Positions 29,001 through 36,835 of a stretch of 64,000 bases of DNA are shown piece by piece. Each line of letters begins with the position of its first letter. The first letter of the stretch is position 1. The stretch is from Mariprofundus ferrooxydans PV-1 (GTDB lineage: Bacteria > Pseudomonadota > Zetaproteobacteria > Mariprofundales > Mariprofundaceae), in NCBI RefSeq assembly GCF_000153765.1, contig NZ_DS022295.1:155828-219827 (forward strand), in the 5' to 3' direction. Position numbers and translations under genes: made by a program. The notes under the pieces are model-generated. The model had not been told where the DNA came from, made no database searches, and was given only the letters and a program-made list of their open reading frames with translations.

Positions 29001-29595
29001 CCAGGCAGATCGCGTGCTGCTCAAGGGCGACTCCAATCAGAAGGAGATCATGCGCCACTTGCAGCGGCTGGAGTTGCTCTATCCGGTGCAGGCGCATCTG
29101 ATTGATACGACACTGGGCTGCTTTAATCAGCGTTATATGCGCCGCAGACTGGCTCAGGAAGTTGCCAACGGCTTGCGTCATCAGCGTGTATTCTCACTGC
29201 TGGGCTGGGAGATGGATGGTTATGAAGCCTATGCCAAAGAACATGGGGAACGGTGGGCTGTAGCAGCGTTGAAGGAGATGGCCGAGACGGTGAAAGCCCT
29301 GATCCGGCATGGCGATGTGTTTGCCCGCATATCTGAAAACCGGTTTGAGATATTTTTGCCTGCTGTCATGCCAAGCGGGGCTGCGCGTGTGGCTGAGAAG
29401 TTGCGGCTGCGCATACAGCATCAGCGTTTTCCGCTACCGCAGGGGGCGGTGGCCGGCTTTACCGCCTCATTCGGGGTAGTGCACTTTCCGCTGGACGGTG
29501 AGGATTCGGAGCGGTTAATGAAACTGTTGCAGTCCCGCATTGATGAAGCCTGTCAGAGTGGCGGTAACCACTGTATATTGGGAGATTCGATATGA
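26053..29595 (+). CDS. Hybrid sensor histidine kinase with periplasmic haem-c motif
   Basis: 1180 residues. Membrane helix 1 is at about 13-32, a periplasmic sensor at about 33-200, and helix 2 at about 202-221. The sensor carries CLHCH (Cys167, Cys170, His171), the c-type haem attachment motif. HAMP (about 222-275), a GAF-like domain (about 285-440) and a coiled segment follow. The HisKA domain has His499 in NTSHELRTPLN, and the ATPase domain carries VGNAIKF and GTGLGLAL. A degenerate receiver (about 765-880) lacks a clear phospho-acceptor. A complete receiver has Asp939 in LILDLMMPG. The C-terminal GGDEF-like domain (about 1020-1175) has SENRFEIF where GGDEF should be, so it is unlikely to make c-di-GMP. 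Redox or gas sensing is inferred from the haem motif. Confidence 0.85.
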   Translation: MSNMGFSSISVRTSLVVGGLAASMLFFCWLWLDKVSVSLTDQGERERALTTAKSLEASLRSIMLTGNAPIAHDWIKRVSKLPDVSSVRIYRTDGVEAFVDQKTLSAVNGWLGEAHFAMRPVERAPAQVPDKLAKVFKSVADSETPWLRKDESGHMMLFYPIRVESACLHCHGYDKHINRGVLSLSISTDQAASMLTSLKEQALMIFFAMTLLLIVAVWLYSQRTILSPITRFAETARRIGAGDRLQRFDRSRNDELGELAACSNSLLEQLEEEIKAEQQLLVRQQGLVDATISLSSENISNDVLRRVGELAMQMTGAKYAMLGHLDEEGNKQFIALGMDAEDEAKINHAPEGKGLLGLLWDEGEAVRTDDINGHPASSGFPAGHPPMKHFLGTPIRFGDRVIGALYLTDRGDGQPFSEADQTIVQALSAACAVALANAQAMEQLRRFNDELESQVSERTSELQSSNARLRAREVELEIINEELVQASEAKNQFLANTSHELRTPLNAIIGFSELMGNPRMGPLNSKQHRYVENIHSSGKRLLKIINDLLDISRIEAGMMVVEEQVFPPREVANQVMAEMTSLASLKGLKLTMDACPDEGQLIRTDRGKLHQMMVNLVGNAIKFTPEGGSVTLSMEINVVSARQRELVVHVKDNGIGIPAADLEKIFEPFVQVHGGLARAYEGTGLGLALTRRQVRMLGGDVSGESREGDGSTFIIRLPFDTVVVDSDGRAAVDDDVQAGVDASYHTISDEVDEVDEVIPSHGPRPRIIIIDEQDARGVTVARSLEAEGWYETVVCSNVADGIQAAASAFPFLIMLGLSADGELTHRNLQDIKSCRPIHDTPVILVGGTDDTPEYSMGEVGVIAKGMSQHQMVDVISRYGRMVPVRQALPTVLVIDDDASVRELLKEMLVQGGYRTLLAANGEEGIHKAIEREPDLIILDLMMPGMSGFDVMTSLRKNPAVADIPVLIFTAKDLSREEILQLGHQADRVLLKGDSNQKEIMRHLQRLELLYPVQAHLIDTTLGCFNQRYMRRRLAQEVANGLRHQRVFSLLGWEMDGYEAYAKEHGERWAVAALKEMAETVKALIRHGDVFARISENRFEIFLPAVMPSGAARVAEKLRLRIQHQRFPLPQGAVAGFTASFGVVHFPLDGEDSERLMKLLQSRIDEACQSGGNHCILGDSI

Positions 29596-29957
29596 GTCGC
29601 ATATTGATTGTTGATGATAATGCGCTGAATCTGGAGTTGGCCCGGGATATACTGGAGCTCGATGGTTTCGAGGTGGAAACTGCCTCTGCCGGCGATGAGG
29701 GGGTGGCGATGGTTCGCAGAAACCCGCCGGACCTGGTATTGATGGATTTGCGCATGCCCGGAATCAGTGGCCTGGAAGCACTGGCGATTCTGCGCAAGGA
29801 TGGTTTCGATGACCTGCCCGTGGTTGTGCTGACGGCATCGGTGATGAAGGGGGAAAAGGAGCGCTTGCTTGATATGGGCTTCAACGGATTTTTACAGAAA
29901 CCGATTGATGCAGCCTCGTTTTCTGACGAGGTCTCATCCTTTCTAAGGAAGCGTTGA
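29592..29957 (+). CDS. Single-domain response regulator (CheY-like)
   Basis: 121 residues forming one receiver domain. ILIVDDN lies at the N-terminus, Asp52 in LVLMDLRMPG is the phospho-acceptor, and the Lys is in LQKPID. The ATG at 29592 overlaps the hybrid-kinase stop by 4 bases. As the last gene of the operon it is the likely soluble target of the kinase or part of a phosphorelay. No strong terminator follows; only a short ATTGGC/GCCAAT hairpin without T-run lies in the 46-bp gap to tolA. Confidence 0.9.
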   Translation: MSRILIVDDNALNLELARDILELDGFEVETASAGDEGVAMVRRNPPDLVLMDLRMPGISGLEALAILRKDGFDDLPVVVLTASVMKGEKERLLDMGFNGFLQKPIDAASFSDEVSSFLRKR

Positions 29958-30003
29958 TTATTGGCAGGGCCAATAAATCAGCACCTTCCAGACCGAATTT
30001 CTT

Positions 30004-30798
30004 CTATTTTAGCGGGTGAAAGCGCAGATTGTTTACCCGGAAAAATTCGAATTGCTGCGCAGGCACTTGGAACGGTGCAGCGGCCTGAATAGCGCGAACC
30101 AGAGATGCATCCAGCAACGCACTGCCGGAGCTTTCCAGAATTTTTACTGAGGCGATATCGCCGTTAGGTAGCAGTTTCATCTCCACCAGCGGGTCGGTAA
30201 ATGTGCCGCTGCTTGCCGGTACTTTCCAGTGCTCCTGTACGGCCGCCTGCATCAATGCGATATAACGCTCCTTCTCACTGGTCGATAACTGTTTGCCGGC
30301 CAGATCAGCCAGCTCCGGACGTGTGGTCTGCGCATGTGTGGCGGAACGATCAGTTGAAGATGAAACCGGTGCGAACGGGTCGAAGTTTTTATCCGCTTTG
30401 GGGATGGTTTTTGTGTGCGGTTTTGCGGCCGGTTTTACCACGGCCTTTGGCTTAGCAACCGGTTTCGGCTTCACCACGGGTTTTGGTTTTACAACCGGCT
30501 TCGCTTTTTTTACCGGCTTTGGTTTCGGCTTTTTGATGACTGGCTTTGGTTTTACCTCGGCAGCCTTGGTATGTTTAGGCCTGTTGTGTGCCTGCTGCTC
30601 CAGTTTGGCCAGCTCTTTGGCCGAGATCATCATTACCTCAATGCGTTTGAGCGGCTCGATTTTATGTGCCTGTTGCCAGTAGGCGAGAACCAGGATGATG
30701 ATGAGCACCAGCAGATGCAGCAGCACTGCCAGTAGCAGGTCTGCACTTTTGAGATCGGCGGCGCCTTCGCCTTGTTTAGCGGTGCGGCTCAGTGACAA
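30004..30798 (-). CDS. tolA: TolA protein (TonB C-terminal-like)
   Basis: 264 residues. Part of the Tol-Pal envelope system that helps outer-membrane constriction in cell division. One membrane helix lies at about 21-42. A long Lys/Pro/Val-rich periplasmic segment built of KPKPV-type repeats (about 75-130) follows, then a C-terminal TonB/TolA fold (about 175-264). The start is TTG 30798: GGAAGG lies 6 bases upstream and no ATG is available in the N-terminal region. It overlaps tolR by 23 bases. tolB and pal do not follow, since the next genes are on the other strand; they must lie elsewhere. Confidence 0.9.
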   Translation of the reverse strand: MSLSRTAKQGEGAADLKSADLLLAVLLHLLVLIIILVLAYWQQAHKIEPLKRIEVMMISAKELAKLEQQAHNRPKHTKAAEVKPKPVIKKPKPKPVKKAKPVVKPKPVVKPKPVAKPKAVVKPAAKPHTKTIPKADKNFDPFAPVSSSTDRSATHAQTTRPELADLAGKQLSTSEKERYIALMQAAVQEHWKVPASSGTFTDPLVEMKLLPNGDIASVKILESSGSALLDASLVRAIQAAAPFQVPAQQFEFFRVNNLRFHPLK

Positions 30799-31192
30799 GG
30801 CCGACCTTCCGGATACCGGCTGTTTCCAGCAGGCTCATCACTTCGGCAACGCGCCCGTAAGGGGTTTTACTGTCGCCGCGAATAAAGACGGGCAGGCCGG
30901 GCTTCTGCTTGCGTATCGCTTCGATGCGCGGGGCCAACTGCTTGAGCTCAATAGCCTGTTTTTGTATGAACAGCTTGCCATCGGCCTGGATGCTGACAAC
31001 CAGAGGCTCGACATTCTGCTGCATGGCAGGTGATTCGGCGTCGGGCAGGTCGACATTGACGCCCTGGCTGAGTAGCGGCGCTGTCACCATGAAGATGATC
31101 AACAACACCAGCATGACATCGACCAGCGGGGTGACATTTATCTCACCCATCGGTTCTGTGCCCTTATCCCATTTGCTTTGACCGGCCCACAT
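30776..31192 (-). CDS. tolR: TolR/ExbD-type protein
   Basis: 138 residues, inner-membrane partner of TolQ and TolA. The single N-terminal helix (about 22-42) contains the ion-translocating Asp in NVTPLVDVMLVLL. A periplasmic domain of ordinary length follows. ATG 31192 has AAGGA upstream and lies two bases after the tolQ stop. Confidence 0.94.
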   Translation of the reverse strand: MWAGQSKWDKGTEPMGEINVTPLVDVMLVLLIIFMVTAPLLSQGVNVDLPDAESPAMQQNVEPLVVSIQADGKLFIQKQAIELKQLAPRIEAIRKQKPGLPVFIRGDSKTPYGRVAEVMSLLETAGIRKVGLVTEPHR

Positions 31193-31194
31193 GA

Positions 31195-31884
31195 TTAATC
31201 CTTGACGTGACGGGCGATAATATTGAGGAACTCTGAGGAGAACTGCTCCATATTTGCGCCCATGCGTTTGAGGTCGGCAGTGAACTTGTTGTAGGCGACC
31301 ACGGCCGGAATAGCCGCCACCAGGCCGAATGCAGTGGCTACCAGCGCTTCCGCGATACCGGGGGCAACGGATGTCAGGGCGGTGTTTTTGGTCATCGCAA
31401 TACTCTGGAAGGCATTAACGATGCCCCATACCGTGCCGAACAGCCCGATGAACGGCGATGTGGAGCCGACGGTAGCCAGAAAGGCCAGATGGCGGGAGAG
31501 CTTCTCGATTTCGCGGGAGAAAGCGGCATCCAGTGACCTGCGCACACCGTCGATGCCGCCGCCGGCCGTGATCTTGGCCGTGTGGCTCTGGCTTGCATCG
31601 CGTCTGAGGCGCAGGAATTCACGGTAACCGGCCTGAAAAATATTGGGCAGAGAGCTGTCCGGGTACTGCTGGGGAATACCTGCCAGTACGGTATCCATAT
31701 CCGTACCGCCCCAGAAAGACTGCGAGAACAACTCTGCTTCGCGGCGGGTTTTTCGATACAGACGCCATTTGTTAAAGATAATCGCCCATGACATCAGCGA
31801 TAGCATGATCAGCATGATCAGCACGCCCTGCACGATGACTCCGGCATTGAGGATCAGATGGAGGATGGAGAGATCCTGATTCAT
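31195..31884 (-). CDS. tolQ: TolQ/ExbB-type proton channel protein
   Basis: 229 residues with three membrane helices (about 14-38, 135-155, 170-192). The MotA/TolQ/ExbB pattern is seen in TVGSTSPFIGLFGTVWGIV and in the GIAEALVATAFGLVAAIPAV helix. With TolR it uses proton flow to energise TolA. The 5' end overlaps ybgC by 4 bases. Confidence 0.95.
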   Translation of the reverse strand: MNQDLSILHLILNAGVIVQGVLIMLIMLSLMSWAIIFNKWRLYRKTRREAELFSQSFWGGTDMDTVLAGIPQQYPDSSLPNIFQAGYREFLRLRRDASQSHTAKITAGGGIDGVRRSLDAAFSREIEKLSRHLAFLATVGSTSPFIGLFGTVWGIVNAFQSIAMTKNTALTSVAPGIAEALVATAFGLVAAIPAVVAYNKFTADLKRMGANMEQFSSEFLNIIARHVKD

Positions 31885-32309
31885 ATATGCTCCTTGTTAA
31901 GGTGATTCTGTAATATCTTGATGAGCGGGGCCGGAATACGGCAGGCAGCACTCTCTCTGTTGATGCAGGCAAGGCGGATGGTGGCGGTGCAGAGTTGTCT
32001 GCGTGTTGCCTGATGGTAAATGGTCTGGGTGAAGGCAAGGCGGGCGCCGCGCATCTCGATCAGACTCGTATCCACCTCGAGCAGGTCATTAAATCGGGCC
32101 GGTGTCTGATAGCGGACATGAGCCTCGGTAACGGCGAACAGGATGCCGAATTCCGTTTCAATCGCATCAAGCTCCAGACCGATAGCGCGCAGGAATTCGG
32201 TACGTCCGCGCTCCATGAATTTCAGGTAATTGGCATAATAGACTACGCCGCCATGGTCGGTATCCTCATAATAGACGCGCACGGGGATACTTTCCGAAAA
32301 ACGGCTCAC
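31881..32309 (-). CDS. ybgC: Acyl-CoA thioesterase YbgC (Tol-Pal associated)
   Basis: Hot-dog fold thioesterase, 142 residues, that cleaves acyl-CoAs and is regularly the first gene of tol operons. The active-site segment [19 protein letters not shown] carries the family Asp and the conserved Tyr-Ala-Asn. Start GTG 32309 overlaps the end of ruvB by 4 bases, linking the ruv and tol genes in one transcript. Confidence 0.93.
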   Translation of the reverse strand: MSRFSESIPVRVYYEDTDHGGVVYYANYLKFMERGRTEFLRAIGLELDAIETEFGILFAVTEAHVRYQTPARFNDLLEVDTSLIEMRGARLAFTQTIYHQATRRQLCTATIRLACINRESAACRIPAPLIKILQNHLNKEHI

Positions 32310-33346
32310 AGCAGCGACTCCTGTTTTGAATCCGGTAGCAGTGAGTCGGGCAGCTCCCGATTCATATGGGCATAGGCGAGCGGGGTGGCTGTGCGCCCGC
32401 GCGGGGTGCGGGCAATCAGCCCTTCCTGCAACAGATAGGGCTCCAGCACATCCTCAATGGTATCGCGCTCCTCGGAAATCGATGCCGCCAGTGTGTCGAG
32501 TCCGACCGGGCCGCCACCGTATTTGTCGATCATCACGGCCAGCAGCCGTCGATCCTGATGATCGAGTCCCAGATGATCGACTTCCAGTCTCTCCAGTGAG
32601 CTGTCGGCCACTTTGCCGGTAATCACGCCGCTGTGTTCAACTTCGGCAAAGTCTCGTACCCGTCGCAGCAATCGATTGGCAATGCGAGGTGTGCCGCGTG
32701 AGCGTCTGGCGATCTCCAGGGCGCCACCGTGATCGGTCTGAATATTCAGCAGTCTGGCCGAGCGCTCGGCAATCAGAGTCAATTCCGGGTGCGAGTAGAA
32801 CTCCAGTCGCTCAATCACGCCGAAGCGGTCGCGCAACGGGTTGGTCAACAGTCCCGCCCGTGTGGTTGCACCAACCAGCGTGAAGCGCGGGATATCCATC
32901 TTGATCGAGCGAGCGGCCGGCCCCTGGCCGATGATCAGATCCAGCTGGAAATCCTCCATGGCAGGGTAGAGAATCTCTTCAACCTGCGGGCTGAGCCGGT
33001 GAATCTCATCGATAAACAGCACGTCGCCCTCTTCGATATTGGTGAGCATGGCAGCCAGATCGCCCGGTTTTTCAATAACGGGGCCTGATGTGGCGCGGAT
33101 ATGTACGCCCATCTCCATGGCGATGATATTGGCCAGCGTGGTTTTGCCGAGTCCCGGAGGGCCGTAGAGCAGGACATGGTCGAGTGATTCATTGCGTGCC
33201 CTGGCGGCCTTGATATAGACGCCCAGATTAGCGCGTATTTTTTCCTGACCGACATACTCATCCAGCTTTTTCGGGCGCAGCGCTGCATCCCAGTTGTCGC
33301 TGGCGTTTATTTCGCCGCCCAACAGCCTCTCCTGCTCATCCGACAT
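32306..33346 (-). CDS. ruvB: Holliday junction branch migration ATPase RuvB
   Basis: 346 residues, AAA+ motor that drives branch migration with RuvA. Walker A is [11 protein letters not shown], Walker B LFIDEIH, and sensor 1 and Arg-finger segments [20 protein letters not shown]-terminal winged helix includes RTPRGR. The gene begins 2 bases after the ruvA stop. Confidence 0.97.
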   Translation of the reverse strand: MSDEQERLLGGEINASDNWDAALRPKKLDEYVGQEKIRANLGVYIKAARARNESLDHVLLYGPPGLGKTTLANIIAMEMGVHIRATSGPVIEKPGDLAAMLTNIEEGDVLFIDEIHRLSPQVEEILYPAMEDFQLDLIIGQGPAARSIKMDIPRFTLVGATTRAGLLTNPLRDRFGVIERLEFYSHPELTLIAERSARLLNIQTDHGGALEIARRSRGTPRIANRLLRRVRDFAEVEHSGVITGKVADSSLERLEVDHLGLDHQDRRLLAVMIDKYGGGPVGLDTLAASISEERDTIEDVLEPYLLQEGLIARTPRGRTATPLAYAHMNRELPDSLLPDSKQESLL

Positions 33347-33348
33347 GT

Positions 33349-33915
33349 TTAACTCATGGCCTTTAAGGCGGCGCGGAACATGCTTTCAAAATCAGCCGGT
33401 TCTACATGTTTGAGTGCCAAATCGATCTGTGCCGGTTTGTAACCGAGATTGGTCAGGGCGGAGCGTACTTCATCGGCCTTGTTGCTGATCGCGGCGCCTC
33501 CCTCGGCAGCCACACTGCCCAATTTGCCCTGGAGCTCCAGAATCAGACGCTGGGCCGTTTTTTTGCCGATGCCGGGCGTGCGGGCAATAGCCAGATCATC
33601 GGCGTGCTCAATTGCGCCAATCAGCTCTTCAATGCTCATGCCGCCCATCAGGTTCAGAGCCATACGGGCACCGATGCCGGAGACGCTGGTCAGTTTGCGA
33701 AAGATCTCGCGTTCATTGCTGTTGGCGAATCCGAACAGCGTGATCTGATCCTCCCGTACATAGGTATGAATCGACAGTTCGGCAGCCTCGCCCAGCCGCA
33801 GTTTACATAGCGTCTGCACGCTGACGCTCACATCATAGCCTATGCCGCCGGTGACCAGCAGTACGCTGCCTGCCGGGTCCAGCGCTCTGACTGTGCCGGA
33901 GAGCCAGCCGATCAT
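33349..33915 (-). CDS. ruvA: Holliday junction DNA-binding protein RuvA
   Basis: 188 residues. The N-terminal OB fold begins MIGWLSG. Helix-hairpin-helix motifs follow: [14 protein letters not shown] and [19 protein letters not shown]-terminal domain III contacts RuvB. The frame is open further upstream, but ATG 33915 matches the family N-terminus and overlaps the ruvC stop as ATGA. Slightly shorter than E. coli RuvA (203), mainly in the linker. Confidence 0.96.
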   Translation of the reverse strand: MIGWLSGTVRALDPAGSVLLVTGGIGYDVSVSVQTLCKLRLGEAAELSIHTYVREDQITLFGFANSNEREIFRKLTSVSGIGARMALNLMGGMSIEELIGAIEHADDLAIARTPGIGKKTAQRLILELQGKLGSVAAEGGAAISNKADEVRSALTNLGYKPAQIDLALKHVEPADFESMFRAALKAMS

Positions 33916-34403
33916 CGTAAAGTACCTGTAAGTGTTTGCATGGGGGCATGATGCGCATGACAGATGGCCACGGCAAGCGCATCTGCAGCATCTTCCGCCA
34001 GTGGCTCGGGGGGATGCAGCAGTATGCGTATCATATGTTGTACCTGCTCCTTGTCTGCCCGGCCGAATCCGACCACAGCCTGCTTCACTTTGGTGGGGGA
34101 ATAGGGTGAGACACGCAGGCCGGAATCCGTACATGCAGCGATCAGTGCGCCGCGCGCCTGTCCCAGTTTCAGCGCCGAATTGACATTTTTCGATACAAAC
34201 ACATCTTCAATGGCAGCAAGGGTGGGGTGGAATTCCGCAATCACCAGTTTCAGCCCGCTAAAGAGTATGTGCAGGCGATCATCAAAGTCGCCCGCACCAC
34301 AGCGAATGACGCTGTGATGTACATGGCGGATGCGGTTGCCCTGTACATCAATAATACCAACGCCGGTTTTCAGTGATCCGGGATCAACGCCGAGTATGCG
34401 CAC
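33912..34403 (-). CDS. ruvC: Holliday junction resolvase RuvC
   Basis: 163 residues, RNase H-fold endonuclease cutting Holliday junctions. Catalytic acidic residues are visible in ILGVDPGS (Asp7), AIEDVFVSKN (Glu) and EDAADALAVAICH (two Asp). ruvC, ruvA and ruvB follow each other directly. The yebC-type gene lies 2 bases upstream. Confidence 0.96.
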   Translation of the reverse strand: MRILGVDPGSLKTGVGIIDVQGNRIRHVHHSVIRCGAGDFDDRLHILFSGLKLVIAEFHPTLAAIEDVFVSKNVNSALKLGQARGALIAACTDSGLRVSPYSPTKVKQAVVGFGRADKEQVQHMIRILLHPPEPLAEDAADALAVAICHAHHAPMQTLTGTLR

Positions 34404-34405
34404 GC

Positions 34406-35161
34406 TCAGGCAGAGATCCGTTCGATTTCTGCATCGGATATATCGTAGTTGGCATAGACATTCTGTACGTCATCCAGATCTTCCAGTCGCTCGATCAGGG
34501 CCAGCACTTTTTCGGCCGCCTCTCCCTCGACGCTGATGCTGTTCTCCGGCACCCATGATATTTCGGAAACCTGTGCCTCCAGCCCGACATCATCGAGCGC
34601 CTGATGCAGCGTGCCGAAGGCGGTTGGTTCACAACTGACAATCATGCAGCCGGCATCGCTATCCTCTTCGATATCGTCAGCGCCGGCGCCCAGAGCAACC
34701 TCCATCAGCTGCTCTTCATCTACCGTGCCGCTTGCGAAGACGAATTGTCCTTTTTGATGAAACATCCAGCTGACGCAGCCGGCTTCACCCATGTTGCCGC
34801 CACCCTTGTTGAAGGCGGAACGAACGTCGGCCACGGTGCGGTTGCGATTGTCGGTCATGCAGTCCACCAAGATGGCAACACCGCCCTGTCCGTAACCCTC
34901 GTAACGCACCTCTTCAATATTCTCCCCGTCATCGCCGCCGGCTCCGCGGGAGATGGCACGCTCGATATTGTCCCTGGGCATGTTGACGCCCTTGGCTGCG
35001 GTGATAGCGGCTCGCAGGCGCGGATTGGCATCAGGATCATCGCCACCCAGGCGGGCTGCGATAGTGATTTCACGGATGTAGCGGGTAAAAATCTTGCCGC
35101 GCTTGGCGTCGACTGCCGCTTTTTTGTGTTTGATGCTGGACCATTTATTATGACCGGACAT
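34406..35161 (-). CDS. yebC: YebC/PmpR-family regulatory protein
   Basis: 251 residues. The family start is MSGHNKWSSIKHKKAAVDAK, and the hallmark segment GRGAGG-type appears as ISRGAGGDDGENIEEVRYEG. YebC proteins act on translation of difficult Pro stretches and have also been called transcriptional regulators. ATG 35161 is chosen for its GGAGGAG site; an upstream in-frame start adds nine unrelated residues. The place directly before ruvC is the common one in Proteobacteria. Confidence 0.95.
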   Translation of the reverse strand: MSGHNKWSSIKHKKAAVDAKRGKIFTRYIREITIAARLGGDDPDANPRLRAAITAAKGVNMPRDNIERAISRGAGGDDGENIEEVRYEGYGQGGVAILVDCMTDNRNRTVADVRSAFNKGGGNMGEAGCVSWMFHQKGQFVFASGTVDEEQLMEVALGAGADDIEEDSDAGCMIVSCEPTAFGTLHQALDDVGLEAQVSEISWVPENSISVEGEAAEKVLALIERLEDLDDVQNVYANYDISDAEIERISA

Positions 35162-35230
35162 GGAACGTGCTCCTCCAATAGAAATCAATCTGAAGCATAG
35201 CAGTGCCGGTGAGATGCGTCATGGACGCTA

Positions 35231-35716
35231 TTACTTACCGGCGTGGCCTGCGCTCGATTGCGTGTTTTGAGCCGGGGGAGATAACGTGCAATAGAGGAAT
35301 GTATCGCCTACCACCTGTTTTGAGGAGACGTCCAGTTTTACGTCGTTCATGGTCAGCGACCTGCTGCTTCCGGTGGTTGCGGCATCCTGAATCAGTGCGC
35401 CGATTTTGGAGCGTTGTGCCTCATCCTTTGGTGAGAGACCAATCGTGCCCAGAACCATGCAGCGCAGTATGGCCGGTGCGATCTGGCCTGCATCCATCAG
35501 GGATGCGATGACTTCCGTATTGTTTTTGCTTACTGATATAATAACACCCTTCAGCCCTGTCTCGGCAACCGAAACATCATCGCCCGCAGCTCTCCAGTTT
35601 TTGATATGAAATGACTCTGAATGCTCGCTCATGCCTGCCTTGATGGCTTGCGGATTATATTCTGACCAGGCCAGCGCCGGGTACAAAAACAGGATCATTG
35701 AAATAATATAACGCAT
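35231..35716 (-). CDS. Exported protein of unknown function
   Basis: 161 residues, not recognised. ATG 35716 has a good AAGGAG site and gives a signal peptide (MRYIISMILFLYPALAW, cleavage near residue 17-19). The mature part (about 140 residues) has two Cys, in RCMVLG and LYCTLS, which could form a disulphide, and a Pro/Gln/Ser-rich tail. No catalytic motif is seen. It stands alone between yebC and coq7 on the same strand, with 70- and 154-base gaps. Confidence 0.65.
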   Translation of the reverse strand: MRYIISMILFLYPALAWSEYNPQAIKAGMSEHSESFHIKNWRAAGDDVSVAETGLKGVIISVSKNNTEVIASLMDAGQIAPAILRCMVLGTIGLSPKDEAQRSKIGALIQDAATTGSSRSLTMNDVKLDVSSKQVVGDTFLYCTLSPPAQNTQSSAGHAGK

Positions 35717-35870
35717 GATGTTTCTCCTTGTTGGGGTCGTCAGGCAGGGGTGATGATTGCGTGATTGCACCTCCCCGATGAACGGGCGGGGACCATGATG
35801 GATGCAGACAATATTGGCAACCTCGCGCATGCATAGTCGCTCGGGTTGTGTGCTGCGGGTAAAGCCGGGT

Positions 35871-36575
35871 TTACAACTTTGCAGCCAGGCTGGTCATCAC
35901 CTTCGAGGTCAGTTTCATGACCTGTTTGATCGCTTGCGGCAGTTCAGCAGCACCCAGGTTCTCGGCGAGCTCTGCATGACCCTGTTCATCGATTTTCATC
36001 TGCTCAATGATGGCGCGGCTGCGGCTGTCTTCAGGCGGCAGGTGTTCCAGGTGGCTATCGAGATGACGCACGACCTGATGCTCCGTCTCCGCCAGAAAAC
36101 CCAGATTCCAGCGGTCTCCTGCAATGCCGGCAGCCATGCCGATAGCGAAGGAGCCGGCATACCACAGCGGGTCTAGCAGGGAAGGCTTTTCATCCAGTTC
36201 CGTCAGCCTGCGTCGGCACCAGTTCAGGTGATCGCTCTCCTCAACCGAGGCGTGTTTAAGACGTTCTGCCAGAGCCGGGTCGCGTGCGGTCAGGCTTTGC
36301 CCCTGATAGAGCGCCTGGGCAGCCATTTCTCCGGCATGGTTGACCCGCATCAGGCCAGCCGCCAGCCGCTTTTGTTGGGCTGTCATTTCGTGCGCAGACG
36401 AGTTGGCAGTATCTGATGCATCCGGATTATCCGCAGGAGGATAGGGGCGTGAACTGACCTGCTCGCAGAAGATGTTGTTCAGTGCCCGATCCAGCTCACC
36501 GATCAGTTTATCCTGCAGTGTGGGGGTACGAAATGGCTTCATGGGAGATATGGCATCCTGATCTGTTTTCTTCAT
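35871..36575 (-). CDS. coq7: 3-demethoxyubiquinol 3-hydroxylase Coq7
   Basis: 234 residues, carboxylate-bridged di-iron enzyme for the penultimate step of ubiquinone synthesis. Iron ligands are seen in RVNHAGEMAA, SVEESDHLNWC, ETEHQVV and IDEQGHAEL, giving the expected E-ExxH-E-ExxH set. The N-terminus has about 60 residues of variable sequence. The start is uncertain, ATG 36575 or 36542, because neither has a good ribosome site. Its presence shows that the organism makes ubiquinone by an oxygen-dependent route. Confidence 0.92.
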   Translation of the reverse strand: MKKTDQDAISPMKPFRTPTLQDKLIGELDRALNNIFCEQVSSRPYPPADNPDASDTANSSAHEMTAQQKRLAAGLMRVNHAGEMAAQALYQGQSLTARDPALAERLKHASVEESDHLNWCRRRLTELDEKPSLLDPLWYAGSFAIGMAAGIAGDRWNLGFLAETEHQVVRHLDSHLEHLPPEDSRSRAIIEQMKIDEQGHAELAENLGAAELPQAIKQVMKLTSKVMTSLAAKL

Positions 36576-36624
36576 AAGGGCTTATTTTTACCCTAAACGG
36601 TTTGTTTGCAAGGGTTTGCATCGT

Positions 36625-36835
36625 GTATCCACAGATGCTGTGGATAACATTGTGGATGGATGAGCCTATATCCTTAGCTATAAGGCAGGCGCGTGACAGG
36701 TGTGTGGCATGCCTTTATTTTAGGCGCATGTAATAAGACATATTTATTAGTATGTTATGAGCTTTTATTGAGGTGGCGAAGGAAAATAAAACAATAAATA
36801 TTTATTTATGTTTTTTGCTTGCTTAAAGTGGATAA
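36625..36835. other. DnaA-box cluster with adjoining AT-rich DNA
   Basis: One perfect DnaA box on the minus strand (TGTGGATAA, 36639-36647) is flanked by GTATCCACA (36625-36633, one mismatch) and TGTGGATGG (36651-36659, two mismatches). The first two are head-to-head and make a 7-bp palindrome. An AT-rich stretch (about 36712-36820) follows. A fourth box-like AGTGGATAA (36827-36835, one mismatch) overlaps the end of hpnE. This could be a replication origin or a DnaA-binding/titration site; function is not shown. Confidence 0.5.
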
